Shown here piece by piece: positions 22,521-32,843 of a stretch of 64,000 nucleotides of DNA (its first letter is position 1; every line of letters begins with the position of its first letter). The translations under genes and the position numbers were made by a program. The notes under the pieces were generated by a model. That model saw only the letters and a list, made by a program, of their open reading frames with translations, was not told the DNA's origin and made no database searches. Source of the stretch: Smallanthus sonchifolius (lineage: Eukaryota > Streptophyta > Magnoliopsida > Asterales > Asteraceae); NCBI GenBank assembly GCA_023525975.1, contig CM042032.1, positions 69,958,260-70,022,259 of the forward strand. The letters are read 5' to 3'.

Positions 22521-22646
22521 GAACCTTCCGTATACCCCGGGCCTTTTGAAAACCACTAAACTTTTAAAAAATCGAACAAGTGGGAAATATTGTTTGATGA
22601 TGTGGATATTAAGGTTGGAAAAAGCCATCTAACAATCCCAGCGAAT

Positions 22647-22863
22647 GCCAAAGGCATAATAGCCCAGCAGCATTTTGGTGGTGTGATAAGGCTCAGCGAC
22701 CATATGGTCCTGGGTTCGAATCTCACAAGAGGGTTTTCCTAGAAAAATTAAGTTTCCTTCTGAATTGATGACTTAGTATTGGAATATGATCGGGTGATAC
22801 CCCTGGTGGCACGATGCTACCCAGTGATCCTTCGGTGATCCAAATTTATGGTTAAAAAAAAAA
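22647..22863 (+). mobile_element. SINE, plus orientation
   Basis: An A-box-like TAGCCCAGCAGC is followed by a B box TGGGTTCGAATCTC (near 22711-22724), a GAGGGTTTTCC body, CCCAGTGATCC and a run of ten A (about 22852-22863). Weakly matching flanks AACAATCCCAGCGAAT and AACAATACTGGCAAAT may be an old target duplication. It lies about 300 bases upstream of the ferroportin start codon. Confidence 0.75.
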
Positions 22864-23155
22864 CAATACTGGCAAATAACAAGGCATGTCATACTTTCAG
22901 GATTTTGGCTGCTCCATTCTTCATCCGCCATTCAATCCCCCAAAGATTAGATCCAACCAGACACTGACTAATTTGATTTCATCTCTCCCCCGGCCCCCTT
23001 TGGGCTGGAAATCCTCCATGACACCTTCATTGCTCAACCGTCGGAATAATTTCATCATTCAGCTGCATGAGTAGTCAAGTGATTCAACTCACAACCGAAA
23101 TTACGAGCTGCTTTGAGCCGAAAGCAGTGTGTTTGAAATTGAATCAACTTCAATC

Positions 23156-26100
23156 ATGGCGGTGGTTTTTGTTTCTCCGGCGACGAGAGTATCTTCGATT
23201 AAGACGTTTTCGTCTTTGCCTCGTCGTCAATGCGATTATTGTAGTTATTCGTCTACTGCATTACGTTCTTCTCATCGGCGATTGATCCCTCGGTTTCCTA
23301 ATTTGAGGTAGTTTTATCCGTTTTTGAAACGGTAGCGTTTTGTGCTTGACTATTGATATGTTTATTTGATTGTGTTTGATTATTTGTATGAGAATTAGTG
23401 GTGGTCTGACGAGAGCACATTGACAAATACAATAGGGGCTTTCAGATGCCAGAAGAAAATGAGATTCAAAATGGACTGTTTTGATTGTAGAAATTGCCCT
23501 AGCTTGTGTTTCCTAGTATTCATTTCTGTTATGTTTATATGTGTTGTGGCCTCTATGTTATATGAAGTGCTAGGATGTTTTATTAGATGACATTTGAAAA
23601 ATAGTTGACGAATCGCAGTCGATAGAAACAATCAATGTTTTCAGAACCGGACCGGACGACGGACCGGACGCCTTAGAGGTCCACTGGTTGGACCGGTTGA
23701 ACCGGATTTAAGAACCGGTTGACGTCATAAATGATATAAATATTAAAAGATACAAAATATAAAAATATTTTATGTTTTGATGTCAATTTGTAATTCTAAT
23801 GACATATTTAGACTTAAATAAATAAAATATGTAACTTGGAATACTAAATAAATTAAAAATGAGATTTTGTAAGAAAAAAAAATAAAAAAATGGAAATCCG
23901 GTCTGACCACCCGGTCCGGTCCAGTCGGTAACCGGCTGGTTCAAACGAAAAACGATTCAAATAGACATAATCGGACGGGTTCCTGGTCTGACTGGCCGGC
24001 CCGGTTCTGAAAACACTGTAATGGATGCTTCTTTAAGCCCTTTGGCTATGGGAATGGAGTCCACTTGGAGAAAAGACCACTTTTCACCTGAACATTATAG
24101 GATTTGGATGGTACATATTCTCTAGTGCATTGTTAGATGATCCTAGTAGGAGTTGGTTTGTAAGTAAGATGTGCTTGGTCACCAGCATATATGGTTCATT
24201 TCAACACAAACTGTTTGCTCATTAGGGCTAAGGTTTGGTCTAGACGCAGCCATGTTAAAAGATTTTAATGACGGTGATCCCATGAAGGAGATGTTTTTAA
24301 GACGTCTCATTGATGCATTTCTAACTTGCAGCAGGATTAACTTGAATTAGTATTCAAGTATTGTGTACTGCAAAGGAACTTGTAAAACCTAATTACCATG
24401 TAATAGCAAAAGGCCATTGCATTCTTTTTAGCTCCTGCAAAACTGAAGGAGCTCTTGGCCAAATATAACAGAAAATGGCTTAATAACCAATTTCCTAGCA
24501 TCTTAAGTAAAGCTTCCTGAGGGTGGATGAAACATAAATCAAGTTTTAGTCTTCTGAGTGTTGGAGTGGGTGAAATTGTCCTATTTTAAAACCAATGATA
24601 CAACTAGTTGAGCTCTTCTTTCTTCCAATTTTATTTTTCCTAGCAAACAAGAGTAGTTGTCGCCTCCCAAGTGCTCGATTTTATTGGAAATGCATATATA
24701 CCTAAAGAAATAGTCCCTTAGGATTATCAGGTCTCCTTGAAATTGATTGGGGAAACTTGTGCCAACATTCCCTAGAGCTTTGCCTTACTATAAAGATGGA
24801 ATATATCCCAATGGTTCTTAGCCCTATGGTATCCTGATAACTGCAACTTCTCTATTGTGAGTTCATTTTAAGCTGTAACTGACATCAATGGCACCAAAAG
24901 GCCTTTGGCCTAGCATTGTCAAAGGTGACATGCCAACCAAGATGTTGTGGTTTTAGTCCCTACAGGGTCAAGTCCCGATAATTTGACATTCAGAACAGGA
25001 AAAAATAAATAGACATCAATGGGATTCGATGTTTGTGCCACATTACTTTTAAGATCAAAGGTTATGACAATAAGAATTAGAGGTTCCAGTTTTGATTAAT
25101 TACTTATGAATGAACCGATTTGGGTTATGTTTTATCTGTAACGGGTCAAATAGGTAAAATACAACTAATTAGTTAAACAAGAAATGGGTCAGAAGTTGCT
25201 CAAAGTGTTGCTCATGCATAAAACATCCTAAATCACTTTATTTCAAAAAATGAATTATATAATCTCACTTTCATAATTATACTTGACAAACTAATTACTT
25301 ACAAAACCTGTTACCCAAAACCCTCCCATTATGCTATCTCTAGTAATAATGCTCGGTGTTTTAAAGATCCCTTCCTAAGTTTTGCCCAGATGTCAAGTGT
25401 CCGCCAACCTCTTTGATTAGTTAGGGCTGCTAGTCGACTGCGTAGGTCAAGGTTTTCCTAGTGCTTTCGTTAGCAACTAATTTGTTAAATTAAATGTTCC
25501 AATAATTAATGAGTGCAATAACAAACTTATTTATAACTTGTATTAGTTTAGTTGACTTCTGTCAAAGGAGGTGATTTTTTCAATCCCTTATGGGTAATTA
25601 TGTAACTGAACAATGGAGCTAGTTATTTAGAAAAGTAATTGGACCGATATAATGTAGTATTGGATTCTTAGTTCATACATGTATACATAATTTAATAACT
25701 GTAATTAATAATTTAAGTTTACAATTTTTGTAACACGTCAAGTTTCTGCAGGCTGAACAATTTGTATACAAGATGCTCTATGATGAATACTGAAGTCTTG
25801 GATAACATTGTGACTGAAGAAGTTGATCATGATTCTTCACCACATGCATCAAGTTGTTTAGTTCCCATTGCCCATATTAGTTCTGAAATCCATGATACTG
25901 AATCAACAGACTTACTGGTGGAAGGGACTTATGTAGACATGATTTTGACAACATTGCCAGTACAACATATTTATACATACTTTCTGCTTTCTTATCTATT
26001 TTCCTTGTAGTTTTTAAATGTCAGTATTCACTTTCCTCTTCAGATTCTTTCAGAGGAGGAACAGGATGTCATTGCTGCAATGCCTGCTCATCCAGCAGGG

Positions 26101-29100
26101 CTATATGGTACGTGAATAATACCAGTTCTAGCAAGCATGTACAAGAATTAAGTCCTTGTAACAAGTTTAAGCTTATGTCTCAAACTTTGGTAATACAAAT
26201 TAGAGTGGTTATTTTTTTGAAGAAATTATTTGTAGAAATTAGCTTAGCTAGCATAGACTTTTCTTTATATCACATCATCTGTTCCTAATGTAAGGATCCT
26301 ATATCATTATCAGCATTATATGCTAGTTGCCTAGCTGGGAACTTGGTGGAACAGCTATGGAATTTTGCTTGGCATGCTGCTATTGCATTGCTTCATCCAA
26401 GCCTTCTTCCAGTTGCAGTCATGGGGTTCTGCACCAAGGTTTCATCAACTCATATGAGCTGCATGGCTTCTATTTTTAATTTCACATGAAAGACCTTCTA
26501 ACTTATCTTCTTTTATCTCTCTTCTAAAACAGGTTGCAGTTATTGCTGGAGCCCCATTAGTTGGCAAACTAATGGACTTATTTCCCCGCGTACATGCGTA
26601 TAATTTTTTGACTACTGTCCAGGTTATTTCATAATTGAACATATCTAGTATTGGTGGCAAAATGGATGAGTTGGGTGATGGGTTCAGGTCAAAAGGGGTG
26701 ATTTTTGGGACTAGACAGGTTGTCCCAAAAAACTTTCTTTCATTTTTTTTATAAATATTTAGTGGCTCAAATATGATTACAAAAACAAAGTTTTTTCAGC
26801 ATTAATCTAATTTTATGAATAATATGGTTTAAGAGGTTTTATGCATTAAGATTTAAGAGTACACTTTCGGCCGCCATTTGACCAACTTTCTTTTTAGCAG
26901 TCTTTTATATTTTACCTGTTTAACCCATCAGAGATTAAACATAACCCAAATTGACCCATTCATAAGTAATTAGGTCAAAATTGCCACCTCTATTATCTAG
27001 TTATATTTAGCCGGAGTTTACTTATGAAGTTGTAATACCTGTTTGGAGGCATCTGCTCAACTGTTATCAGCTGGGATGATAATTCAAGCACATATGGCAC
27101 ATGCCTCACTTGAAACCTCTGTACTCATGCGTCCCTGGTTTATCATACTAGTATTAGCAGGGGCTGTTGAAAGACTATCTGGAATGGCTCTCGGGGTTGC
27201 AGGTTGAACGTGATTGGGTTGTTCTGGTATTATTCCTGCTCCGCATGTCCTTTACTTCTTTTTCTTTGATCTCCTATATTCACAGTTACACTGTGGCTGG
27301 TCATACTTTTATAAAAGTGATTCTGTGATATTGAATCATTATAATTAGATAATCAGTTGTAACAAAGTGCTAGTGTTTAGACTTGCTTCTGTTGTTTGAA
27401 GCAGTAATAATTACACTATTGAATTTTCGGCAGATTCTAAGTAGTCGATAAAATGACCACAAATGACATTTTTGAGGGAAAAAAATAGATGTGGCTTTTG
27501 AAATGGAAATAGAAGTCTCTCATATAGGGGGTAAATTAGTAAGATTATTTTACCTTTGATAATCATTTCCGTTGCAGCTGATAATGAAACCAATTATTTG
27601 TCTCCAAAATAATTAGATAAAAGCAGAATGTGTATATCTACACATTAAAATTTGGTTATTTAAACTTCAAGTCACAGTAATCACATAATCCAAACGCTTC
27701 CTTATTAAATGAAAGTCCTATGGAAACTTGGGACATCAACTTCCCTTTTGTAGGGATTCATATTTTCAAGTGATTGTAGGTCTCATTTGAGCCAATTTAT
27801 TAATGTAAAATTTTGTGTTCAGTTAGCAGGAACGAACCGGCCAATTGCTCTTGCTCAAGCGAATGCTATTCTGAGTCGTATTGATCTCCTCTGTGAGGTG
27901 ATTCTGTTCCTGGTGTCTTTATTTTTCCTGTTGTAAAAGAAATGGAGATAAACATGTAGTTGTAGTTCAAACCTTCTACTTCCCATATGCATAATTGGTG
28001 TAGATTTTACTAATATTTTGACACAAGCCTTATATTATATTACTTGTATATGATTGATGCAGTTTTTAAAAGTTTAGTTAATTGATAAAAGCTTCTGAAC
28101 TTTACCCTGATTGCAGATTGCCGGAGCATCACTGTTTGGCATTCTTTTATCTAAATACGAAACAGTAACATGCTTGAAGCTTGCTGCTGCCTTCATGATG
28201 TGGGCATTGCCTGTTGTGGTAATGAAGTACGAGTTTTCTGTTTACGGTCAGTATTGCACACTTGTATCGGAATAAAGGGTATTATTCTTACCTTTCTAGA
28301 TTGGTCTCACGTGGTTAACCAACAAGCTTTCCTGTGGTGTTCTTGACCGTGCAAAATGTCCACAAACATGCTGTGGAACTTCCTCCAGAGAACCTGTGCC
28401 ACATGCTAATAATTTAGGTTAATTTTCCTAATATCTTAACACCATTTTTCATTATTGTTTTTCTTACTAATCTCGTGCTTTCTGGTGATTGATCAGTGGA
28501 TATCAGTATGGCTGCTATTAAACACGGGTGGGATGAATACATGAAGCAGCCTGTTCTTCCTGCTAGCATAGCCTATGTACTTCTTTGCTTTAATGTTGTT
28601 CTTGCCCCAGGTGGTCTAATGACAGCGTTCCTCACACAGCATGGTATGGTTATGTGACCCTATTCTTATTCAGCATCTTATGTGGAGAAACAACCCTTTA
28701 AGGCGGTGTTTGGATGTGTAATTTTAAAGTGATCATTGTGATGTGAAGAACTACGTTTGGATGTGCTGATAATTTTTCATTTATCCAAATAATCAGTTTT
28801 CTTACAGCTACTTCTTACGTGCTTCTACAAATCTAATTATCTTGGCCCTAAACAATTACAAAATTATAACCTTATCTCTGGTTATTCCAACTTGATATGG
28901 GAATACTCACATTAAAAAGCTCACCCAAACACTCCACTGGATGATCAGCCTTTTCTCCTTCGTATATATGTCCTTGTATCATAGTCATATCAAAACTTTT
29001 GAACGCATATTTCTGTTCTGAGTTCAGTTTGAATTTAATCATCAAGAAACCTATTATTTCGTGCTCATTGGTATATGTCTATTTATGTTTTGGATATGTT

Positions 29101-30405
29101 TTTTGATCCTTTTCAGGTTTAAGCCCATCTCTTATTGGAGGCTTTAGTTGCTTATGTGCGTTTATGGGTGTTGGAGCAACATTCATGTCCGCTCAAATGG
29201 TCAAGCAACTTGGCATTTTAAAGGTAGGCTTCATTTTACTTATTATGTACTTCTATTTCCAGCGTTTTTTACATCTCTGAGGACTTCCTAAACTAGAGGT
29301 GGAAAAAGGGGCAGGTTGAGTAACGGTTAAAGTGGGCGTGGGTTAAATTGGGTTGGGCTGACCCGCTAACACTTTTCTTTTTTCTCATTGTTTGATATTT
29401 TATAAATAACTAATCATTTAAATTGGTTACAAAAACTATTTTATTACAATAAAAGTTAACCTCTTTAATAAAGCGATTTACCATTATGCATCTGAATACG
29501 CTTTGGATGACCATTGACCCATTTTGCACTTATCCTTTTAAGTCATTTAGCTTAATCCATTTGACTCTTTATTGATTTTTTGTTGCAAGCTGGAGCAGCT
29601 GGACTCATATTGCAAGCCTCATTTCTTACAATGGCGGTTGGTGTGTATTGGAGTGGAGCTCTTTCAAAGCAGACTGCACTTCTATTCTTTCTTGGTTTTA
29701 TTGTAAGTCATCTTTTTCTTAAATACACACACATATATGTATCTTTGCTTCTTGGTATATGGAAATTATAGGTGGCAAAAAGGACAAGTCGGACGGATTG
29801 GGTAATAGGTCAAAACAAATTGGGTTGACCTGCTAACTTCGTTTTTCTCCATTTTCTTTAATATCATTGATAATTCATACATTTAAAATGATTTATGATC
29901 CAACTTTTTTGAATATTATTTAACTTTTTTATCCAGATTTCTTAAGCAAAACAATTTAGGAGGTTGCAAACACTTTATTATACTTTGATCGACAATTGAC
30001 CCGTTTGACCTATTCACCTACATTTCAAATATTTGACTAAAACACATATTCTGGTACGCGAGTTTGACTATTAGTCAAATCTCCAAAGTGGTTATATATA
30101 AAACTGGACATATCTATATGCAGGTATTATCAAGATTAGGACACATGTCATATGAAGTAGTTGGAGTACAGATTCTACAAACCGGAATCCCAGCTTCCAA
30201 AGCAAATCTTATTGGGGAAACAGAGGTTTCGGTCTCCAGTTTAGCAGAATCAATAATATTGGGTGTCGTAATAATTGCAAACGACATATCACATTTTGGA
30301 TTTTTGGCAATGCTTTCCCTTCTATCGGTGGTGGGTGCAGCATGGTTGTTCTGCCGGTGGTTAACCAAGCCTACAGATATACAAACTAGTCTTTTCTCTT
30401 TCTGA
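23156..30405 (+). CDS. IREG3: Plastid ferroportin, solute carrier family 40 member 3 (IREG3/MAR1/FPN3 type), with two lesions
   Basis: Thirteen exons, placed by GT-AG consensus and phase: 23156-23307, 25752-25959, 26044-26107, 26314-26438, 26533-26622, 27049-27226, 27823-27897, 28117-28218, 28300-28417, 28497-28643, 29117-29223, 29589-29702, 30124-30405. The product would be about 586 residues, close to the Arabidopsis protein (598). Residues 1-~60 (Ser/Arg-rich) look like a plastid transit peptide. Conserved segments follow: HPAGLYALYASCLAGNLVEQ, WNFAWHAAIAL, TNRPIALAQANAILSRIDLL, PVLPASIAYVLLCFN, SRLGHMSYEVVGVQILQTG, SHFGFLAMLSLLSVV. These form the 10-12 membrane helices of the family. Known members move iron across plastid or mitochondrial membranes; Arabidopsis MAR1 also lets aminoglycosides into chloroplasts. 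Two defects: one extra G at 27202 puts TGA at 27205-27207 just before the conserved ERDWVV, and exon 12 lacks an AG acceptor (AA at 29587-29588). It may be a recent pseudogene, or the sequence may contain errors. Confidence 0.88.
23633..24018. mobile_element. MITE with CARTGTTTTCAGAACCGG termini, in ferroportin intron 1
   Basis: A 386-bp insert with 18-bp terminal inverted repeats (CAATGTTTTCAGAACCGG at left; the right end reversed is CAGTGTTTTCAGAACCGG). The subterminal arms are dense in ACCGG/CCGGT words around an A/T core. The flanks give no clear target duplication, so the superfamily is unassigned. Confidence 0.8.
24892..25011 (+). mobile_element. Short SINE-like insert with 11-bp target duplication, in ferroportin intron 1
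   Basis: A 120-bp segment is bracketed by a perfect direct repeat GACATCAATGG (24881-24891 and 25012-25022). It has an A-box-like TGGCCTAGCATTG, a degenerate B box (GGTTTTAGTCCC) and an A-rich tail (GGAAAAAATAAATA). Variable-length duplications plus an A-rich 3' end are the marks of LINE-dependent SINE insertion. Confidence 0.75.
25080..25330 (-). mobile_element. GGTGGCAA-family MITE, copy 1 (ferroportin intron 1)
   Basis: AATTACTTATGAATG and TTTGGGTTATGTTT match the reversed right arm of the copy at 26652-26992. The end carries a decayed AGAGGTTCCAGTTTTGA in place of AGAGGTGGCAATTTTGA. Non-coding. Confidence 0.6.
26652..26992 (+). mobile_element. GGTGGCAA-family MITE, copy 2 (ferroportin intron 5)
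   Basis: Inverted termini TTGGTGGCAAAATGG and TCAAAATTGCCACCTC enclose an A/T-rich core with GGGTTCAGGTCAAAAGGGG at the left and TTGACCCATTCATAAG at the right. Same family as copies at 25080, 29295, 29769, 30585 and 38435. It fills almost all of intron 5. Confidence 0.65.
28700..28935. mobile_element. MITE with GTGTTTGGRTG termini (ferroportin intron 10)
   Basis: GGCGGTGTTTGGATGTG at the left mirrors CACCCAAACACTCC at the right. The interior is A/T-rich with further GTTTGGATGTGC words. No coding sequence. Borders approximate. Confidence 0.6.
29295..29560 (+). mobile_element. GGTGGCAA-family MITE, copy 3 (ferroportin intron 11)
   Basis: Starts AGAGGTGGAAAAAGGGGC and contains GGGTTAAATTGGGTTGGGCTGACCCGC. 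It ends with TGACCCATTTTGCAC, like copy 2. The defective exon 12 acceptor lies about 25 bases beyond its right end. Confidence 0.6.
29769..30030 (+). mobile_element. GGTGGCAA-family MITE, copy 4 (ferroportin intron 12)
   Basis: Starts AGGTGGCAAAAAGGAC, contains GGGTAATAGGTCAAAACAAATTGGGTTGACC, and ends with ATTGACCCGTTTGACC. Non-coding. Borders approximate. Confidence 0.6.
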
Positions 30406-31549
30406 CCCCAAATTCATTGTTCCACTGTAAGTATATCATATCCATTGGGTATTTTAATTTAAAAAAGAAAATCTTAATATTACAGCCAATTTAGTTGTGG
30501 GAAGTGATCTACTGATCTACTTACTACTTGCATATTGTTAGATTATTTCTTGAGAACTATTTTTGGGCTCAAAGGACAATCACAAGGTGGCAAATTGCAC
30601 CGGGTTTGGGTCAAAACATGTCGGTTTTGACAGTGTAAAAACGGGGTGAGTTGACCCTTCAACACTTTTTTTTGTTAATTTTATAAATAATTAATCTCTT
30701 AAATATGATTACAAAAACTGCACTAGTAAAATAGTTAATGTATTTATTAAGTATGATTGAAAAACGATTCCATCAAAGTCAACCTTTGACTCGATTTCTT
30801 CTACATGCATGTGATCTCAATTTTTATCATTGATTAGAAGTCACTTAGTCTATGTATAATTCGCATACTCAATGTCGAGATCCGGGATTAGTTGTGATGT
30901 TGCCAACTTTCTACTTTTAGCAAATTGCACGGAGTGTGACGGATCCAGGATTTTATTAAATAACGAAAGTATAATTGTGAATTGTCATATACACCAATCC
31001 TTGTGTTATTAATTATCATGCTAGTAAAAAAAAGAATTACACGGATAGTGGTATGTCCATATTGCGGTTTTGAGCCCAGTTTGAGATTATATATTTGGTT
31101 CTCACTGTTCACTGAAACGTAAAATATTTGGTTCTCACTGTTCACTGAAACGTAAAATATTTGGTTCTTGGCCTTAAAAGACGTCAAAAAAATTGTTAAT
31201 TTTTTTATGAAATGACTATTATACCCTTTACATTTAAAAACAAAAATATAATAATAATAAAAAAAACTCAAGAGAGACCCCTCCCTCCCCAATGATCTCC
31301 TCCCCTCCTTCACTTCACACACAGGTAGTGACACCCTCCTTTCTGCCCTGAATCCATCTTTGATGAATTCCTTCCCACAACCACCATAAGAATGCAACTT
31401 GACGCCATAGCCACTACTCCCCCGCTTAAATCATCACACAACAATCTACACCCAAGCCCGATCTCAACATTTCAGCTCGTTAACAAAAACGAGCCGAGCC
31501 CGAGCCCACCCTGGCTCGGCTCGACTCGCTTACAACCCTAGATGAGGCT
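30406..31549. other. Intergenic between ferroportin and a dead copia fragment
   Basis: Holds a fifth GGTGGCAA-family MITE (about 30585-30790), a short tandem repeat (31090-31165) and, at 31480-31541, the right end of a GAGCTCGGCTC hAT-type element (GACTCGCTTACAACCCTAG). The 169-codon minus-strand ORF at 30888-31397 runs through these repeats and is not taken as a gene. Confidence 0.5.
31090..31165. repeat. 33-bp tandem duplication
   Basis: The unit TTGGTTCTCACTGTTCACTG plus AAACGTAAAATAT occurs twice without change and begins a third time (TTGGTTCT). The two full copies being identical points to a recent event. Confidence 0.85.
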
Positions 31550-31729
31550 TATGGATTTCGTCACCACTTACTCGTACGAGACGCTTGAAAATAACATTTG
31601 GAAAATCCCTCAAGGGTAAAAAATGCCCAAAAGTCCAAAACACTAAAATCAGTACCTTGAGACTTGAAATATGTTTGTTGTAAATATCATATCTTTATGT
31701 GGTATGATCGACTCAATAAATATCTCTAA

Positions 31730-32410
31730 AAATGAGTAGAAGTCTGATTTAATCAGCCCATGTCTTTATCAAAAGATCAATCTCAAAATTCCTACAATAC
31801 AATAGCAGATTATCTTGATCGTCTTAACATCATCGGATCTCCAGAAAAGATAAAAAAAAGTGTCGCCCTACCAAAGAGAGAATTTGAAAAAAGACTTTGG
31901 CACGATGAAATTATGTCTCAGGCCTAGAGTTTGAGCATCTGTGCAATAATATATTTATCCATCAGTCAAACTACATCAGATATGTTAGCATGTTTTAATA
32001 TGGATAAAACTTATCCTTGAGCACACCCATTGATGTCCGGTTGACGTATACAAGGATCCTTATCACCACAATAAAGAGGGGCAGAAGTATTTGGTCCAGA
32101 AGTACAGTACTTAAGCGCGATCGGTGCACCGATGTATCTCGTAAATAACACCAGACCTGATATTGCATTCTCGGCACATGCGCTAGCGAGATACAGTTTG
32201 AACCCAACACGGAAACACTAAACGAAATAAAACACATATTCCAGTATATTGCGGGACACGAGACTTAGGTCTCTTCTACCACAAAAATGACAAGCCCTAG
32301 CTAGTTGGGTATGTTGACGCTCAGTATATATCATATCCACATAAAGCATTGTTGCAGTCACTTTACGTGTTCACATAATGCGTCACATTACTCTGATGTT
32401 GTTTTCTAAA
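31730..32410 (+). pseudogene. Decayed Ty1/copia pol (end of RT to RNase H)
   Basis: Translated in pieces it shows NSYNTIADYLDRLNIIGSPE, STPIDVR, QYLSAIGAPMYLVNNTRPDI followed by AFSAHALARYSLNPT, and IKHIFQYIAGHET. This is the reverse-transcriptase-to-RNase H stretch of plant copia polyproteins (family pattern xxGALMYLANxTRPDI). Several stops and frame changes interrupt it, and no LTRs are visible at its ends. Confidence 0.75.
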
Positions 32411-32843
32411 GGTGGGTGCTATAAATGGTTATTATTGTATATATCATCATTACTCTCATTTATTATTGAGTTTCGGTATCATTTAGCTAGATAATGTTAC
32501 ATGATATAGTGAATCATGTTTTGAGTTTTCTTTTCTCAACAAATATAATTATTTGAGAAGTTTTATACATATATTTTTAATACATCTTGAGAGACTTTAT
32601 AACTTGTCAATTTGACCCATTTAAGCTGTTTTCATTTTACAATTCTATTTTCAATTTTAGCCCATTTGAGTTGTTCGAGAAAAACATAACTCAAATCAAC
32701 CCGTCCTATGAAACTGCGGGAACTATAAAACTGAATGAATACCATCATAGTATCCCTTCACCAAAAACAAAAAAGGATCCACATTTGAAATTTGAGTTTC
32801 TAATTACATAGTTGGTGATATGTAGTGATAGCATATGAAATAA

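Noticed and set aside
22700..22730. Possible tRNA gene (GGTTCGAATC)
   Set aside because: Only A/B-box words are present; no cloverleaf can be folded, and the A-tail and family copies show it is a SINE.
30888..31397. 169-codon minus-strand ORF after the ferroportin gene
   Set aside because: It runs through a 33-bp tandem duplication and a MITE, has no domain, and its inner repeat (FYVSVNSENQI) comes from the DNA duplication.
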